The notes: generated by a model not told the origin, from the sequence alone. DNA of 64,000 nt from Thermocrispum agreste DSM 44070 (GCF_000427905.1 NZ_KE386604.1:372001-436000), one strand, 5' to 3'. Positions 17,392-25,709 are shown, counted from the stretch's first letter. Translations and numbers: made by a program.

Positions 17392-18518
17392 GCAGGCGGC
17401 TTCCGGCGGCTGTCGCGGCGCTGGTGGTACTCACGGGATGTTCTCCGTCGTTGGAGGCGGGGACGCCGTCGGGGGCGGTCTCCAGCGCCACCGCCGAGGT
17501 TGGCGCCTCTGCCGAGGTTTCCGGCCCTGCCGAGTTCACCCTGGTCGCCACCGGGGACGTGCTGATCCATCCGGCGCTCACCGAGCAGGCCGAGGCGGAC
17601 GGTGACGGCGGCCGGGATTTCCGTCCGCTGTTCGCCGGGGTGCGGCCGTTGGTCAGCTCGGCGGATGTGGCGCTGTGCCACCTGGAGGTGCCGTTGGCGG
17701 GACCGGACGGGCCGTTCTCCGGGTACCCGTCGTTCAGCGCTCCGCCCGAGGTGGCCGATGCGCTCGCCGACACCGGCTACGACGCATGCTCGACGGCGTC
17801 GAACCACACGTTGGATCAAGGTGTGGACGGCGTGCGGAGCACGTTGGATGCACTGGACAAGGCGGGATTGGCACACACCGGGTCGTATCGGTCGGAGCAG
17901 GAGTCTCGCCGGCCGCTGCTGCTCGACGTGAACGGCGTCCGGGTCGGCCACATCTCGATGACGTACGGGTTCAACGGCATTCCGCTGCCGGAGGACCAGC
18001 CGTGGGTGGCCGACCAGCTGGACGTGGCGGTGGCGAAACGGAAGGCTGCGGCGGCCCGCAAGGCGGGCGCCGATGTCGTCGTGGTGAGTGCGCACTGGGG
18101 TGTCGAGCATCAGCACGAGCCGACGCCGGAGCAGCGGAAGCTGGCCGAGGAGCTGTTGGCCGACGACGACATCGACCTGGTGATCGGGCACCACGCCCAT
18201 GTCGTGCAGCCGATGGAGCGGATCGACGGCGAATGGGTGGCGTACGGGCTGGGCAATCACGTGGCGCGGCACGCCGAGCCGACCGGAGCCACCGAGGAGG
18301 GGATCGCCGTGCGGTTCACCTTCCGGCGTTCGGCCGACGGCTGGCGCGTGCGCCAGGCGGAGTACGTGCCGACGCTGATCGATCTCGGGCCGCCGATCAG
18401 GCTGCGGGATCTGTCCGCCGAGGATGCCGGGACCTACGTCGATGCACTCGAGCGCATCGACGACGTGGTGCTGTCGCTCGGCGCCGAGGCGGACGGGCTG
18501 ACCAGGCCAGGGCGCTGA
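17388..18518 (+). CDS. CapA/PgsA-like lipoprotein, metallophosphatase fold
   Basis: A 376-residue protein. The GTG start at 17388 is coupled to the preceding gene and gives a lipoprotein signal peptide with lipobox LTGC and lipidated Cys18. The mature domain has the features of the poly-gamma-glutamate capsule protein CapA/PgsA family, a calcineurin-like fold: GDVLIHPAL, LCHLEVPLAGPDG, STASNHTLDQG (SNHxLD), SAHWGVEHQHEPT and IGHHAHVVQPME. CapA proteins take part in gamma-polyglutamate synthesis or export, but no CapB or CapC partner is nearby, so the surface role here is open. Confidence 0.87.
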   Translation: MSRRLPAAVAALVVLTGCSPSLEAGTPSGAVSSATAEVGASAEVSGPAEFTLVATGDVLIHPALTEQAEADGDGGRDFRPLFAGVRPLVSSADVALCHLEVPLAGPDGPFSGYPSFSAPPEVADALADTGYDACSTASNHTLDQGVDGVRSTLDALDKAGLAHTGSYRSEQESRRPLLLDVNGVRVGHISMTYGFNGIPLPEDQPWVADQLDVAVAKRKAAAARKAGADVVVVSAHWGVEHQHEPTPEQRKLAEELLADDDIDLVIGHHAHVVQPMERIDGEWVAYGLGNHVARHAEPTGATEEGIAVRFTFRRSADGWRVRQAEYVPTLIDLGPPIRLRDLSAEDAGTYVDALERIDDVVLSLGAEADGLTRPGR

Positions 18519-18524
18519 CGACGA

Positions 18525-18560
18525 TGCGCCCAGGACGAGACCGAGCCCGTCCCGGGCGCA
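18525..18560 (+). terminator. Hairpin ending the CapA transcript
   Basis: Arms 18525-18536 and 18549-18560 pair over 12 positions with one mismatch (TGCGCCCAGGAC with GTCCCGGGCGCA) around a 12-nt loop, starting six bases after the CapA stop. It has no U tract. Confidence 0.6.
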
Positions 18561-18562
18561 CG

Positions 18563-18594
18563 CCGCCGGGCGATCGCCGCTGTCCGCCCGGCGG
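18563..18594 (-). terminator. Hairpin ending the RpiR transcript
   Basis: A perfect 10-bp stem, CCGCCGGGCG at 18563-18572 with CGCCCGGCGG at 18585-18594, and a 12-nt loop, ending two bases from the RpiR stop. Together with the adjacent hairpin it separates the two convergent genes. Confidence 0.6.
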
Positions 18595-18596
18595 TG

Positions 18597-19595
18597 TCAC
18601 CTGCGGAGATGATCTGGTTTCAGCGGATGCGGCCGCTTGCGGCGCCGGTCCTGCCGGACGCCGAGTCGGTGGGTGCCGGTGGCGTCCTTGGCCGGATCCA
18701 GCGCTGCCGCGGCTGCCGGGCCGAGCCGCTGGGCGACCCCGACGAACAAGCAGTCGATCACGGTGAGCTGGGCGATCCGGCTGGCCGCCGACCCGGAGCG
18801 GAACGTCGTCTCCCTGGCCGCGGTGGTGAGGACGTGGTCGGCCAGCGAGGCGACCGGCGATTGCGGGAAGTTGGTCACCGCGACGGTGGTGGCCCCGCGC
18901 TCCTTGGCCGCCCGGAGTGCCTCCAGGACGTCCGTGGTCGCCCCGCTGTGCGAGATGGCGATGGCGACGTCGTCGGAGGTGAGCACGCCCGCCGAGGTCA
19001 GCATCAGGTGGGTGTCCGACCAGGCGAAGCTGATCTTCGACAGGCGGTGCAGCTTGTGCTGCAGTTCGTTGGCGACCAACGAGCTCGCGCCGACGCCGTA
19101 GATGTCGATCCGGCCGGCCGCGGCCAGTGCGTCCGCGGCCCGGCTCACCGCGGTCGGCGACAGCTGGCTGGCGGTGTCCTCGATCGCCCGGGCGTCGGCG
19201 AACGTGACCTTGTTGATCACGGTGGCCATGTCGTCGTCGAGTTCGATGGTGCCGCCGTACATCTGGCTGACCCGCGCCTGCATGCGGGCCGCGTCGGCGG
19301 CGAGCGCGATGCGCAGCTGCGGGTAGCCGCCGACGCCGATCGCCTTGCAGAAGCGGGTCACCGTCGTCTCGCTGGTCCCGGCGGCCATGGCCACCTCGGT
19401 GATGCTGCGGGTGGCCACCGCGGACGGGTCTTCCAGGACGACCTTCGCCACCCGCTGCTCGGCGCGGGCGAGCCCGGGAAGCAAGGAGCGGATCCGGACC
19501 AGCGGACCCACGTCGGCGTCGTTGCCATCGAAGAAGGGTGTGTCCACCTGCGCACGGCCGGCTGGCTGGTGTGGAGGAGAGTCTGTGAGCGACAC
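18597..19595 (-). CDS. MurR/RpiR-family transcriptional regulator (HTH + SIS domain)
   Basis: A 332-residue regulator. The N-terminal HTH_6 domain spans about 35-110 with recognition-helix region TSETTVTRFCKAIGVGGYP. A SIS sugar-phosphate-binding domain spans about 135-280, with VGASSLVANELQHKL and ISHSGATTDVLEAL, the latter contacting phosphosugars. RpiR proteins control sugar-phosphate or amino-sugar metabolism in response to a bound phosphosugar. No sugar catabolic genes lie adjacent, so the target is unknown. GTG at 19595 is the upstream-most start with weak ribosome binding support. The C-terminal tail is basic. Confidence 0.88.
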   Translation of the reverse strand: MSLTDSPPHQPAGRAQVDTPFFDGNDADVGPLVRIRSLLPGLARAEQRVAKVVLEDPSAVATRSITEVAMAAGTSETTVTRFCKAIGVGGYPQLRIALAADAARMQARVSQMYGGTIELDDDMATVINKVTFADARAIEDTASQLSPTAVSRAADALAAAGRIDIYGVGASSLVANELQHKLHRLSKISFAWSDTHLMLTSAGVLTSDDVAIAISHSGATTDVLEALRAAKERGATTVAVTNFPQSPVASLADHVLTTAARETTFRSGSAASRIAQLTVIDCLFVGVAQRLGPAAAAALDPAKDATGTHRLGVRQDRRRKRPHPLKPDHLRR

Positions 19596-20178
19596 CGACG
19601 ATCACGCCCTTCGTTGTGGTGCAACCGGGGGACCAGCAGATGGGTGATCTGTAACGGTTAAATCGTACTTTTCACCCAAACGTTGCGAGGTACGCCGTAA
19701 AGGTCGCTCAACAGTGTTACAGCGTTAGCAGTCGAGAGTTAACGAGTTGGCAAAGAAATCCGTGCATTGGTCACGGAACGTGAATCTGGATGAACATAAC
19801 GCAGGCGGCGGCCGTCGACATGGTGTCGGCGACCGCCGCCTGCTCGCGCGGACACGCGGGTTACCAAGCGTGCAACTCGTGTCGTCCGTGTCGGGGACTC
19901 GGCGCCCAGCGTCCTGGTACGCAGTCCCGAGACGACAAGCCTCCCGCGGCGTGCTCCGCGTGGGTGCCCGGAGTCCGCGCACGGAGCCCAATCGGGGAGG
20001 ATCCGGCTTCTCTTCCGCCGCATCCTTGGCCGACTTGGGGTCCGCACCTTCTTTCTACCGAGTGATGGCGGTCACTTCAAGCGCTGAACAGGGTGCACCG
20101 GTCAAGACGCGTTCAGCTGCTGACATCGGCCCTGCCGGTTAGTAGGATTTTCCGCTGGCTCTGGTACGAATGCGCTGA
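19596..20178. other. 583-bp intergenic region upstream of the RpiR gene
   Basis: No convincing gene was seen. The part at 19640-19790 is the most AT-rich for several kilobases and should hold the RpiR promoter on the minus strand. A strong hairpin occupies 19802-19842. The rest, 19850-20178, shows no clear structure or family-matching translation. Confidence 0.45.
19802..19842 (-). terminator. Long hairpin between the HAD phosphatase and RpiR genes
   Basis: Arms 19802-19819 and 19825-19842 pair over 18 positions (16 Watson-Crick pairs, one G-U, one mismatch) around a 5-nt loop; the outer arm is CAGGCGGCGG. It lies about 340 bp past the HAD phosphatase stop on the minus strand and upstream of the RpiR start, so it may insulate the RpiR gene from read-through. 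Confidence 0.5.
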
Positions 20179-21009
20179 TCAGGGCCGCTTTTGGGGGGTT
20201 TGCACGGTGCGGTTCTCGCGCTTGCGTCTGCGGATGCCGTACCATGTCGCGCCCGCCGCGGCGACGGCTCCGACGCCCACCCCGAGCGCGACGGCGACGG
20301 TGGTCGACTGCGGAATCCGCGACCGCAGGGTGACCGGGCGGGAGAAGGTCAGCACCGGCCAGTTGCGCTCGGCGGCGACCTTGCGGAGCAGCCTGTCCGG
20401 GTTCACCGCGAACGGGTTGCCGACGGTGTCCAGCAGCGGGATGTCGGTGCTGGAGTCGCTGTAGGCGTAGCAGGCGCCGAGGTCGTAGCCGCGTTCGGCG
20501 GCCAGCTCGCGGGCGGCCTTCGCCTTGTTCTCGCCGTAACAGTAGAACTCGACCTCGCCGGTGTAGCGGCCGTCGACGATCTCCATGCGGGTGGCCACGG
20601 CGTGGGTGGCGCCGAGCATGTCGGCGATCGGTGCGACCACTTCCTGGCCGGTGGCCGACAGGATGATCACGTCGTGCCCGTTGGCCTTGTGTTTCTCGAT
20701 CAGCTCTGCGGCTTCGGCGTACACCAGCGGGTCGACGACGTCGTGCAGGGTCTCCTCGACCACGGCCCGTACTTGGGCGACGTCCCAGCCCGCACACAGG
20801 GCGGAGATCTGGGCGCGCAGCCGTTCGGTGGTCTGCTCGTCCGCTCCGGCGAGGCTGAACATCAGCTGGGCGTAGGCGGAGCGCAGGGCCGCGCGGCGGT
20901 TGATCAGTCCCTGGCGGAGCAGCGGTTTGCTGAAGGCCAGCGCACTGGACGAGGCAATGATCGTCTTGTCGAGGTCGAAGAACGCCGCGACCGGTCCGGC
21001 TGACTCCAT
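20179..21009 (-). CDS. HAD-IB family phosphatase, SerB-like, with C-terminal membrane helix (Rv3661-like)
   Basis: A 276-residue protein starting at ATG 21009. HAD motif I is FFDLDKT with Asp12 nucleophile and Asp14, motif II is ILSATG, and motif III/IV is YSDSSTDIPLL. These place it in subfamily IB with phosphoserine phosphatase-like enzymes. After the catalytic domain, a hydrophobic segment TTVAVALGVGVGAVAAAGAT (about residues 234-253) followed by RRRKRE suggests a single C-terminal membrane anchor with a basic cytoplasmic tail. The substrate is unknown. It is divergent from the tad operon across the DnaA-box cluster, the same order as Rv3661/Rv3660c. Confidence 0.87.
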   Translation of the reverse strand: MESAGPVAAFFDLDKTIIASSSALAFSKPLLRQGLINRRAALRSAYAQLMFSLAGADEQTTERLRAQISALCAGWDVAQVRAVVEETLHDVVDPLVYAEAAELIEKHKANGHDVIILSATGQEVVAPIADMLGATHAVATRMEIVDGRYTGEVEFYCYGENKAKAARELAAERGYDLGACYAYSDSSTDIPLLDTVGNPFAVNPDRLLRKVAAERNWPVLTFSRPVTLRSRIPQSTTVAVALGVGVGAVAAAGATWYGIRRRKRENRTVQTPQKRP

Positions 21010-21039
21010 GCGCTCACCATAGTTGGGCGCTGCCTGCGG

Positions 21040-21103
21040 GTTGGCGGGTGATTGTGGGGCGTGGCCTGGGGGTTGGCGGGTGACTGTGAGGCGTGGCCTG
21101 GGG
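21040..21103. repeat. Two tandem 32-bp direct repeats
   Basis: Copies at 21040-21071 and 21072-21103 differ at two positions; each begins GTTGGCGGGTGA and ends GGCGTGGCCTGGGG. The first bases (GTTGGCGG) recur at 21104 and 21140 as decayed units. They lie just upstream of the HAD phosphatase start, between it and the DnaA-box cluster. Confidence 0.75.
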
Positions 21104-21243
21104 GTTGGCGGACGGCCGATTGTCGAGCGCTGACTACCGGTTGGCGGCCCAGTCGGCCGGGCTGCCGCAGTGCGGGGCCTCGGGGTCATGCGCAGCGCCA
21201 TCAGCGCGTGAGTCACGGACGTGCCCGGGCCCGGCCGGGCGAG

Positions 21244-21348
21244 TTGTCCACATCTTCTCCACAGCTGACCCGGGTTCTCCACAGCCTTGTCCACAAGCGG
21301 CGCCGCAGTTGTCCACAGAGTTTGTCCACAGGCGGCTAGTTGTCCACA
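21244..21348 (+). promoter_or_regulatory. Cluster of seven DnaA boxes in one orientation
   Basis: Five perfect copies of the actinobacterial DnaA box TTGTCCACA start at 21244, 21287, 21309, 21322 and 21340. Two one-mismatch copies, TTCTCCACA, start at 21255 and 21275. All point the same way. The start-to-start distances are 11, 20, 12, 22, 13 and 18 bp, close to one or two helical turns. The region is GC-rich and carries no AT-rich unwinding element, and no dnaA, dnaN or parAB gene is near, so it is not a typical oriC. It lies about 95 bp upstream of the ssd/tad start codon. Confidence 0.85.
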
Positions 21349-21443
21349 GGGGGCTGAACAAGTCCTCCCGACCGCGCGAGCGGTGGCGGACCCTGTGAGC
21401 AGCGGCCGCGCCGGCGGTCGCGCTAGCACGGACTGGGGGATCG

Positions 21444-22736
21444 ATGTCGGAACGGCACGTGCCGCTGCCTGATCAGCATCGCGCGCAGGCGGATCAGCGC
21501 AGGCCTGCGTCACCGTCGGACCAGCACCAGGCGCTCGTGGGCACGCAGCCGCCTTCGGAGCGGGAGGCGTGGCATTGGCAACGTGAGCCCACGCGGGCGG
21601 AGGCGGAGGTGCAGGGGCAAGGGTGCGAACGGCGGCCGGATCGGCGCCGGATGCCGCTCGTCGTCATGCGGGAGGAGCCCCTGCTCGACGAGGTGCTGCG
21701 GCTTGCTGCGGCCGTCGGCTGTGAGGTCGAGGTCGCTCCGGACGTGCCCGCGGCCGCTGGATCGTGGATCCATGCCCCGCAGGTGCTGGTCGACGAGGCC
21801 GTGCTGCGCGAAGCGGCGGGAGGTCGGGTGCCGAGTCGCCGTGGGGTCGCGCTGGTGTGCCTAGGGCCGCCTCCGGCCGAGTGCTGGCAGTCGGCGTTCA
21901 CCGCAGGGATAGAGCGGGTGATGTCGCTGCCGGAGGACGAGCAAGCGTTGATGGCGCTGCTGGCCGAGGTCGTGGAGGGGCCGAGCAGCGAGGACGGGCG
22001 AGTCCTCGGTGTGCTGGGCGGGCGTGGAGGCGCCGGGGCGTCGGTGTTCGCGGCTGCGGTCGCTGTGGAGGCCGCGCGACGTGGAGAGGACGCCTTGCTG
22101 GTCGATTGCGACCCGCTGGGCGGCGGGATCGACCTGCTCCTCGGTGCCGAGCACGACGGCGGCTTGCGCTGGCCGGAGCTGGCGGTGCAGGGTGGCCGGG
22201 TCTCGATGCAGGCGCTGCGCGCCGCGTTGCCGCGGATGCGCTGTGGTTCCGGGTCGCTCGTGGTGTTGTCCTGCGGCCGGCAAGGGCCCGGGCCGAGCGC
22301 GCAGAGTGTCGTCGCCGTGGTCGAAGCGGGTGTGCGCGCGGGCCACACGGTGGTCTGTGATCTGCCCCGCGCGCTGGATGCCGTCGGGTGGGAGGTGGTC
22401 GACCGAGCAGACCTGATTGCCGTGGTGGTGCCCGCGGAGGTGCGGGCCAGTATCGCGGCGATGCGTGTCGTCGAGTCGTTACGAGGGCGAGCGCGGCGCC
22501 TGGGTGCGGTGGTGCGCGGTCCAGCCCCGGCGGCTTTGCCGGCGGCTGCGGTAGCCGAGGCCGTCGGTGTCGAGCTGCTGGCAGGCATGCGGGCCGAGCC
22601 CCGGCTGGGGCGCCGCGTCGAGTGCGGCGAATTCGGTCCTCGGGCCGGAGGTCCGCTGGCACGGGCAGCGCAGAGCGTGCTGAGCGCGTTGTGGGAATCG
22701 TCGGGCGAGCCGTCGAGCGTGGCGGAGGTCGCCTGA
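21444..22736 (+). CDS. CpaE/Ssd-like septum-site/Tad-associated MinD-superfamily protein (Rv3660c-like)
   Basis: A 430-residue protein with GGGGGA upstream of its ATG. A hydrophilic, low-complexity N-terminus (1-70) precedes a receiver-like segment and a MinD/ParA fold. The Walker A region reads GGRGGAGAS (192-200), so the signature Lys is Arg and the phosphate-binding Lys is Ala. The A' region is LLVDCDPLGGGID. This suggests weak or absent ATP hydrolysis, as in its Rv3660c (Ssd) relatives, which have been linked to septum regulation. In Tad systems the CpaE/TadZ protein localises the secretion machine. Its stop overlaps the tadA start (TGATG). Confidence 0.83.
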   Translation: MSERHVPLPDQHRAQADQRRPASPSDQHQALVGTQPPSEREAWHWQREPTRAEAEVQGQGCERRPDRRRMPLVVMREEPLLDEVLRLAAAVGCEVEVAPDVPAAAGSWIHAPQVLVDEAVLREAAGGRVPSRRGVALVCLGPPPAECWQSAFTAGIERVMSLPEDEQALMALLAEVVEGPSSEDGRVLGVLGGRGGAGASVFAAAVAVEAARRGEDALLVDCDPLGGGIDLLLGAEHDGGLRWPELAVQGGRVSMQALRAALPRMRCGSGSLVVLSCGRQGPGPSAQSVVAVVEAGVRAGHTVVCDLPRALDAVGWEVVDRADLIAVVVPAEVRASIAAMRVVESLRGRARRLGAVVRGPAPAALPAAAVAEAVGVELLAGMRAEPRLGRRVECGEFGPRAGGPLARAAQSVLSALWESSGEPSSVAEVA

Positions 22737-23902
22737 TGCGTGCGGACCTTGTGGAGCGAGTCCGTCGGCGGCTGGCCGCGCGGGGAGCCGACGTCAGCGC
22801 GGCGGCGGTAGCCGATGCGGTTCGTGCCGAGACCGGCGGGGTGGCCGGGCACGGGGACGTCCTGGCTGCGCTACGACAGCTGCGGCAGGAGTTCGTCGGG
22901 CTCGGCCCGCTGGAGGAGCTGGTCACCGACGATGCGATCACCGACGTGCTGGTGACCGGGCCGGATCAGGTGTGGGTGGACGGTGCAGGTGGCTTGCGCC
23001 GGACCGAGGTCAGGTTCGCCGACGAGTCCGCTGTCCGGCGGTTGGCGCAGCGCTTGGCCCTTGCCGCGGGTCGCAGGCTGGACGACGCCCAGCCGTTCGT
23101 CGACGGGTGGCTTCCCGGCGTCGGCCCACACGGCCGAGTTCGCCTGCATGCGGTACTGCCGCCGGTGGCGGCCGACGGCACCTGCATCGCGTTGCGGGTA
23201 CTGCGCCCGGCGACGTTCGACCTGGAGCAGCTTCGCCGGCTTGGCGCCTTTGATGCGCGGCTGGTGAAGGTGCTGCAGGCGATGGTGGCGGCTCGGCTGG
23301 CGTTCCTGGTCACCGGTGGTACCGGTGCGGGGAAGAGCACGCTCCTGGGAGCGCTGTTGGCGGCCGTGCCGGGGGGCGAACGCATCGTGTGCGTGGAGGA
23401 CGCGCAGGAACTGGCCCCTCGGCATCCGCAGTTCGTCCGCCTGGTGTCACGGCCGCCGAACATCGAGGGCGCTGGCGAGGTCACGTTGCACGAGCTGGTC
23501 CGGCAAGCGTTGCGGATGCGCCCTGACAGGCTGGTGGTCGGCGAGATCCGGGGTGCGGAAGTCGTCCCGATGCTCAACGCGCTGAACACCGGCCACGACG
23601 GCGGGGCCGCCACGCTCCACGCCAACGCCCCGGCGGAAGTCCCGCCGCGGCTGGAGGGGCTGGCGGCACTGGGCGGGCTCTCCCGTGAGGGCCTGCACAG
23701 CCAGCTGGCCGCAGCGGTGCAGGTCGTGCTGCACATGCGGCGTAAGACCGGTGGGGTACGGGCATTGACCGAGATCGGGGTGCTCCATCGGGACTCCGCC
23801 CTGGTGCGGGTGATTCCAGTGTGGCGGTGCGGCCGGTGGACCGAGGAGCGGCGGCTGCTCACCGCGTTGTTCCAGGCCAGGGGAGTGCGGTTGCCGTGGT
23901 GA
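22736..23902 (+). CDS. tadA: TadA/CpaF-family secretion ATPase
   Basis: A 388-residue type II/IV secretion ATPase that powers Flp-pilus assembly as a cytoplasmic hexamer. Walker A GGTGAGKST is at 194-202, Walker B-like LVVGEIRG at 266-273, and the His-box motifs HDGG (287-290) and TLHAN (293-297). The N-terminal domain (40-170) has the CpaF-type VTDDAITDVLVTGPDQVW. Start ATG overlaps the ssd stop by one base. Confidence 0.93.
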   Translation: MRADLVERVRRRLAARGADVSAAAVADAVRAETGGVAGHGDVLAALRQLRQEFVGLGPLEELVTDDAITDVLVTGPDQVWVDGAGGLRRTEVRFADESAVRRLAQRLALAAGRRLDDAQPFVDGWLPGVGPHGRVRLHAVLPPVAADGTCIALRVLRPATFDLEQLRRLGAFDARLVKVLQAMVAARLAFLVTGGTGAGKSTLLGALLAAVPGGERIVCVEDAQELAPRHPQFVRLVSRPPNIEGAGEVTLHELVRQALRMRPDRLVVGEIRGAEVVPMLNALNTGHDGGAATLHANAPAEVPPRLEGLAALGGLSREGLHSQLAAAVQVVLHMRRKTGGVRALTEIGVLHRDSALVRVIPVWRCGRWTEERRLLTALFQARGVRLPW

Positions 23903-24726
23903 CGTCGTTGGTGCTGCTGGCCGCGGTGTTCGCCTGGCCGCCGGGTTCGGCTGCGCGGCTTCGGGCGGCACGGTGCCCGCAGGCGGGCCGTGTGGCATGG
24001 ACCGCCCGGTGGTGGATGGTGCCGTCCAGGCATCTTCGGGTGATTGTCGCGACTGCCGGTTCGGCTGCCGTGTGCGGACTTGTGCTGGGCGTTGCGGGCG
24101 CGGTGGTCGGTGCGTTGATCGGGATCGCGGTGACTGCCCGGATTCGTGCTCGCAGGCAGCGAGCTGCCGAACTCGGGGAGTACCGCGCGATGTCCGAGGC
24201 GCTGGGAGCCCTGGTCGCGGAGCTTCGTGCCGGAGCGCATCCCGCTGCCGCCGCGGAGTCCGTGGCCGCTGATGCCCCGAAGGGCACGGCGGCCGCGCAC
24301 GGCCTGCGTGCCGTGGCCGCTGCGGTCCGCCTCGGTGGTGAACCCGATGCTGCGCTGGTCGATGCTTCGGTACACGCTCCGGTAGCTGCGGACCTCCTGG
24401 CCCGCGTGGCGCGGGCGTGGCGGGTTGCGCAAGCCCACGGGGTGCCATTGGCCGAGGTGCTGGATACAGTCCGTCGTGACGTGGCCGAGCACACCCGCTT
24501 CGTCGGCCGGTTGCACGCCGAGCTGGCAGGCCATCGAGCCAGCGCTGCGGTGCTCGCCGGGCTGCCGGTGCTCGGGATCCTGCTCGGCGAAGGCATGGGG
24601 GCGGGCCCTGTCGGGGTGCTGTCGTCCACCCCGGCAGGTCAAGTCCTGCTGGTGGTCGGAAGCTTGCTGATCTTCGCCGGAACGGCGTGGAGTGAACGAC
24701 TTGCGCGTCGGGCGGTGGTGACATGA
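23899..24726 (+). CDS. tadB: TadB-like inner-membrane pilus assembly protein
   Basis: A 275-residue type II secretion F-domain protein. Start GTG overlaps the tadA stop by four bases. Membrane segments lie at about 1-17, 47-85 (two helices) and 218-265 (two helices), flanking a cytoplasmic helical T2SSF domain that includes EALGALVAELRAGAHPAAAA. With TadC it should form the membrane platform for the TadA ATPase. It is Rv3658c-like. Confidence 0.85.
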   Translation: MTSLVLLAAVFAWPPGSAARLRAARCPQAGRVAWTARWWMVPSRHLRVIVATAGSAAVCGLVLGVAGAVVGALIGIAVTARIRARRQRAAELGEYRAMSEALGALVAELRAGAHPAAAAESVAADAPKGTAAAHGLRAVAAAVRLGGEPDAALVDASVHAPVAADLLARVARAWRVAQAHGVPLAEVLDTVRRDVAEHTRFVGRLHAELAGHRASAAVLAGLPVLGILLGEGMGAGPVGVLSSTPAGQVLLVVGSLLIFAGTAWSERLARRAVVT

Positions 24727-25334
24727 TGCTGCTCTGCCTGCTTGCGGCGGCGCTGCTGGTGGCACCGGCTGCCAAGAACGCAGAATCCCGGCTGAATGCG
24801 GCGGTGGCTCGGGCAGGGACGGGCGAGCGCGCCGGGCGAGGCGTGGAGTGGCAAGGCCGCGCGATGGCCGTGCCCGGCCGCGCGAATGCAGTCGACCCGT
24901 TCGCTCTGGCGGCTGGTTGGGATCTGTTGGCCGCGTGCTTGCGGTCGGGTCTGCCGGTGGCAGAGGCATTGCGTGCGGTTGCCGGCAGCTTGCCTGTGGC
25001 GGTGGCTGACGTGCTGCGCCGGGTGAGCGAGCTCCTGGCATTGGGGGCATCGCCGGATGAAGCCTGGCGGCCCGCCGCCGCGTGTGCGCACACGGCAGCG
25101 TTGGCACATGCCGCTCGCCGGGCATCGCGATCGGGAAGCGCGCTGGCCGGAGCGGTCGGCGAGATCGCCGCTCGGCTTCGAGCCGAGCAGCACGAATCGG
25201 CGGAGACGAGGGCCCGCCGGGCGGCGGTGCTGATGACGGGTCCGCTCGGGCTGTGCTTCCTGCCCGGCTTCCTGTGCCTGGGCGTGGTGCCGGTGGTGAT
25301 CGGGCTCGCCGGTCACCTCACGGTGCTGCAGTGA
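24723..25334 (+). CDS. tadC: TadC-like inner-membrane pilus assembly protein
   Basis: A 203-residue, relatively short T2SSF-domain protein (Rv3657c-like), coupled to tadB by ATGA. Hydrophobic segments at the N-terminus (1-19) and the C-terminus (174-203) flank a helical domain with WDLLAACLRSGLPVAEALRAVAG, the characteristic T2SSF helix pair. It partners TadB in the platform. Confidence 0.8.
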   Translation: MMLLCLLAAALLVAPAAKNAESRLNAAVARAGTGERAGRGVEWQGRAMAVPGRANAVDPFALAAGWDLLAACLRSGLPVAEALRAVAGSLPVAVADVLRRVSELLALGASPDEAWRPAAACAHTAALAHAARRASRSGSALAGAVGEIAARLRAEQHESAETRARRAAVLMTGPLGLCFLPGFLCLGVVPVVIGLAGHLTVLQ

Positions 25335-25400
25335 CGTGCGGAGCGCTCGCGGTGAGCGCTCGCAGGAGAAGCGGTCGACCTCTCGCGATGGGAGGTGTTC

Positions 25401-25709
25401 ATGAGACTGTCGGACTTCATGACGACCATGACGGGGGGCGTGCTGGATGCTGTCCGCTCACCGGTGCGCGGAAGGCGGCGTGGCCTGATCAGGTGCTGGT
25501 GGCGAGCAGTGGGCCGGGCCGACCGGGCCGCGCGCACCGGACCGGCGCTGCGCCTGTCCGGCGACCTGGGGATGTCAACGGCTGAATACGCCATCGGGAC
25601 GCTGGCTGCTGCGGCGTTCGCCGCGCTGCTGTATGCGGTGGTGACCAGCGATTCGGTCCTGGGGGCTTTGACCGACCTGGTCGAGCGTGCCCTGTCCGTG
25701 AATTTCTAG
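25401..25709 (+). CDS. DUF4244/Flp-type prepilin (Rv3656c-like)
   Basis: A 102-residue protein; ATG 25401 follows GGGAGG five bases upstream. A basic leader (residues 20-57) ends in DLG. A type IV prepilin-like cleavage site follows: Gly57 before MSTAEYAIGTLAAAAFAALL, with Glu62 at +5 of the mature protein and a hydrophobic helix to residue 81. It is probably the major pilin-like subunit of this Tad locus. The leader is unusually long, as in other actinobacterial DUF4244 proteins. No prepilin peptidase gene is in the window. Confidence 0.8.
   Translation: MRLSDFMTTMTGGVLDAVRSPVRGRRRGLIRCWWRAVGRADRAARTGPALRLSGDLGMSTAEYAIGTLAAAAFAALLYAVVTSDSVLGALTDLVERALSVNF

Noticed and set aside
21244-21348. 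Considered calling the DnaA-box cluster the chromosomal oriC
   Set aside because: No dnaA, dnaN, rpmH or parAB genes and no AT-rich unwinding element are nearby; a titration or regulatory role fits better.
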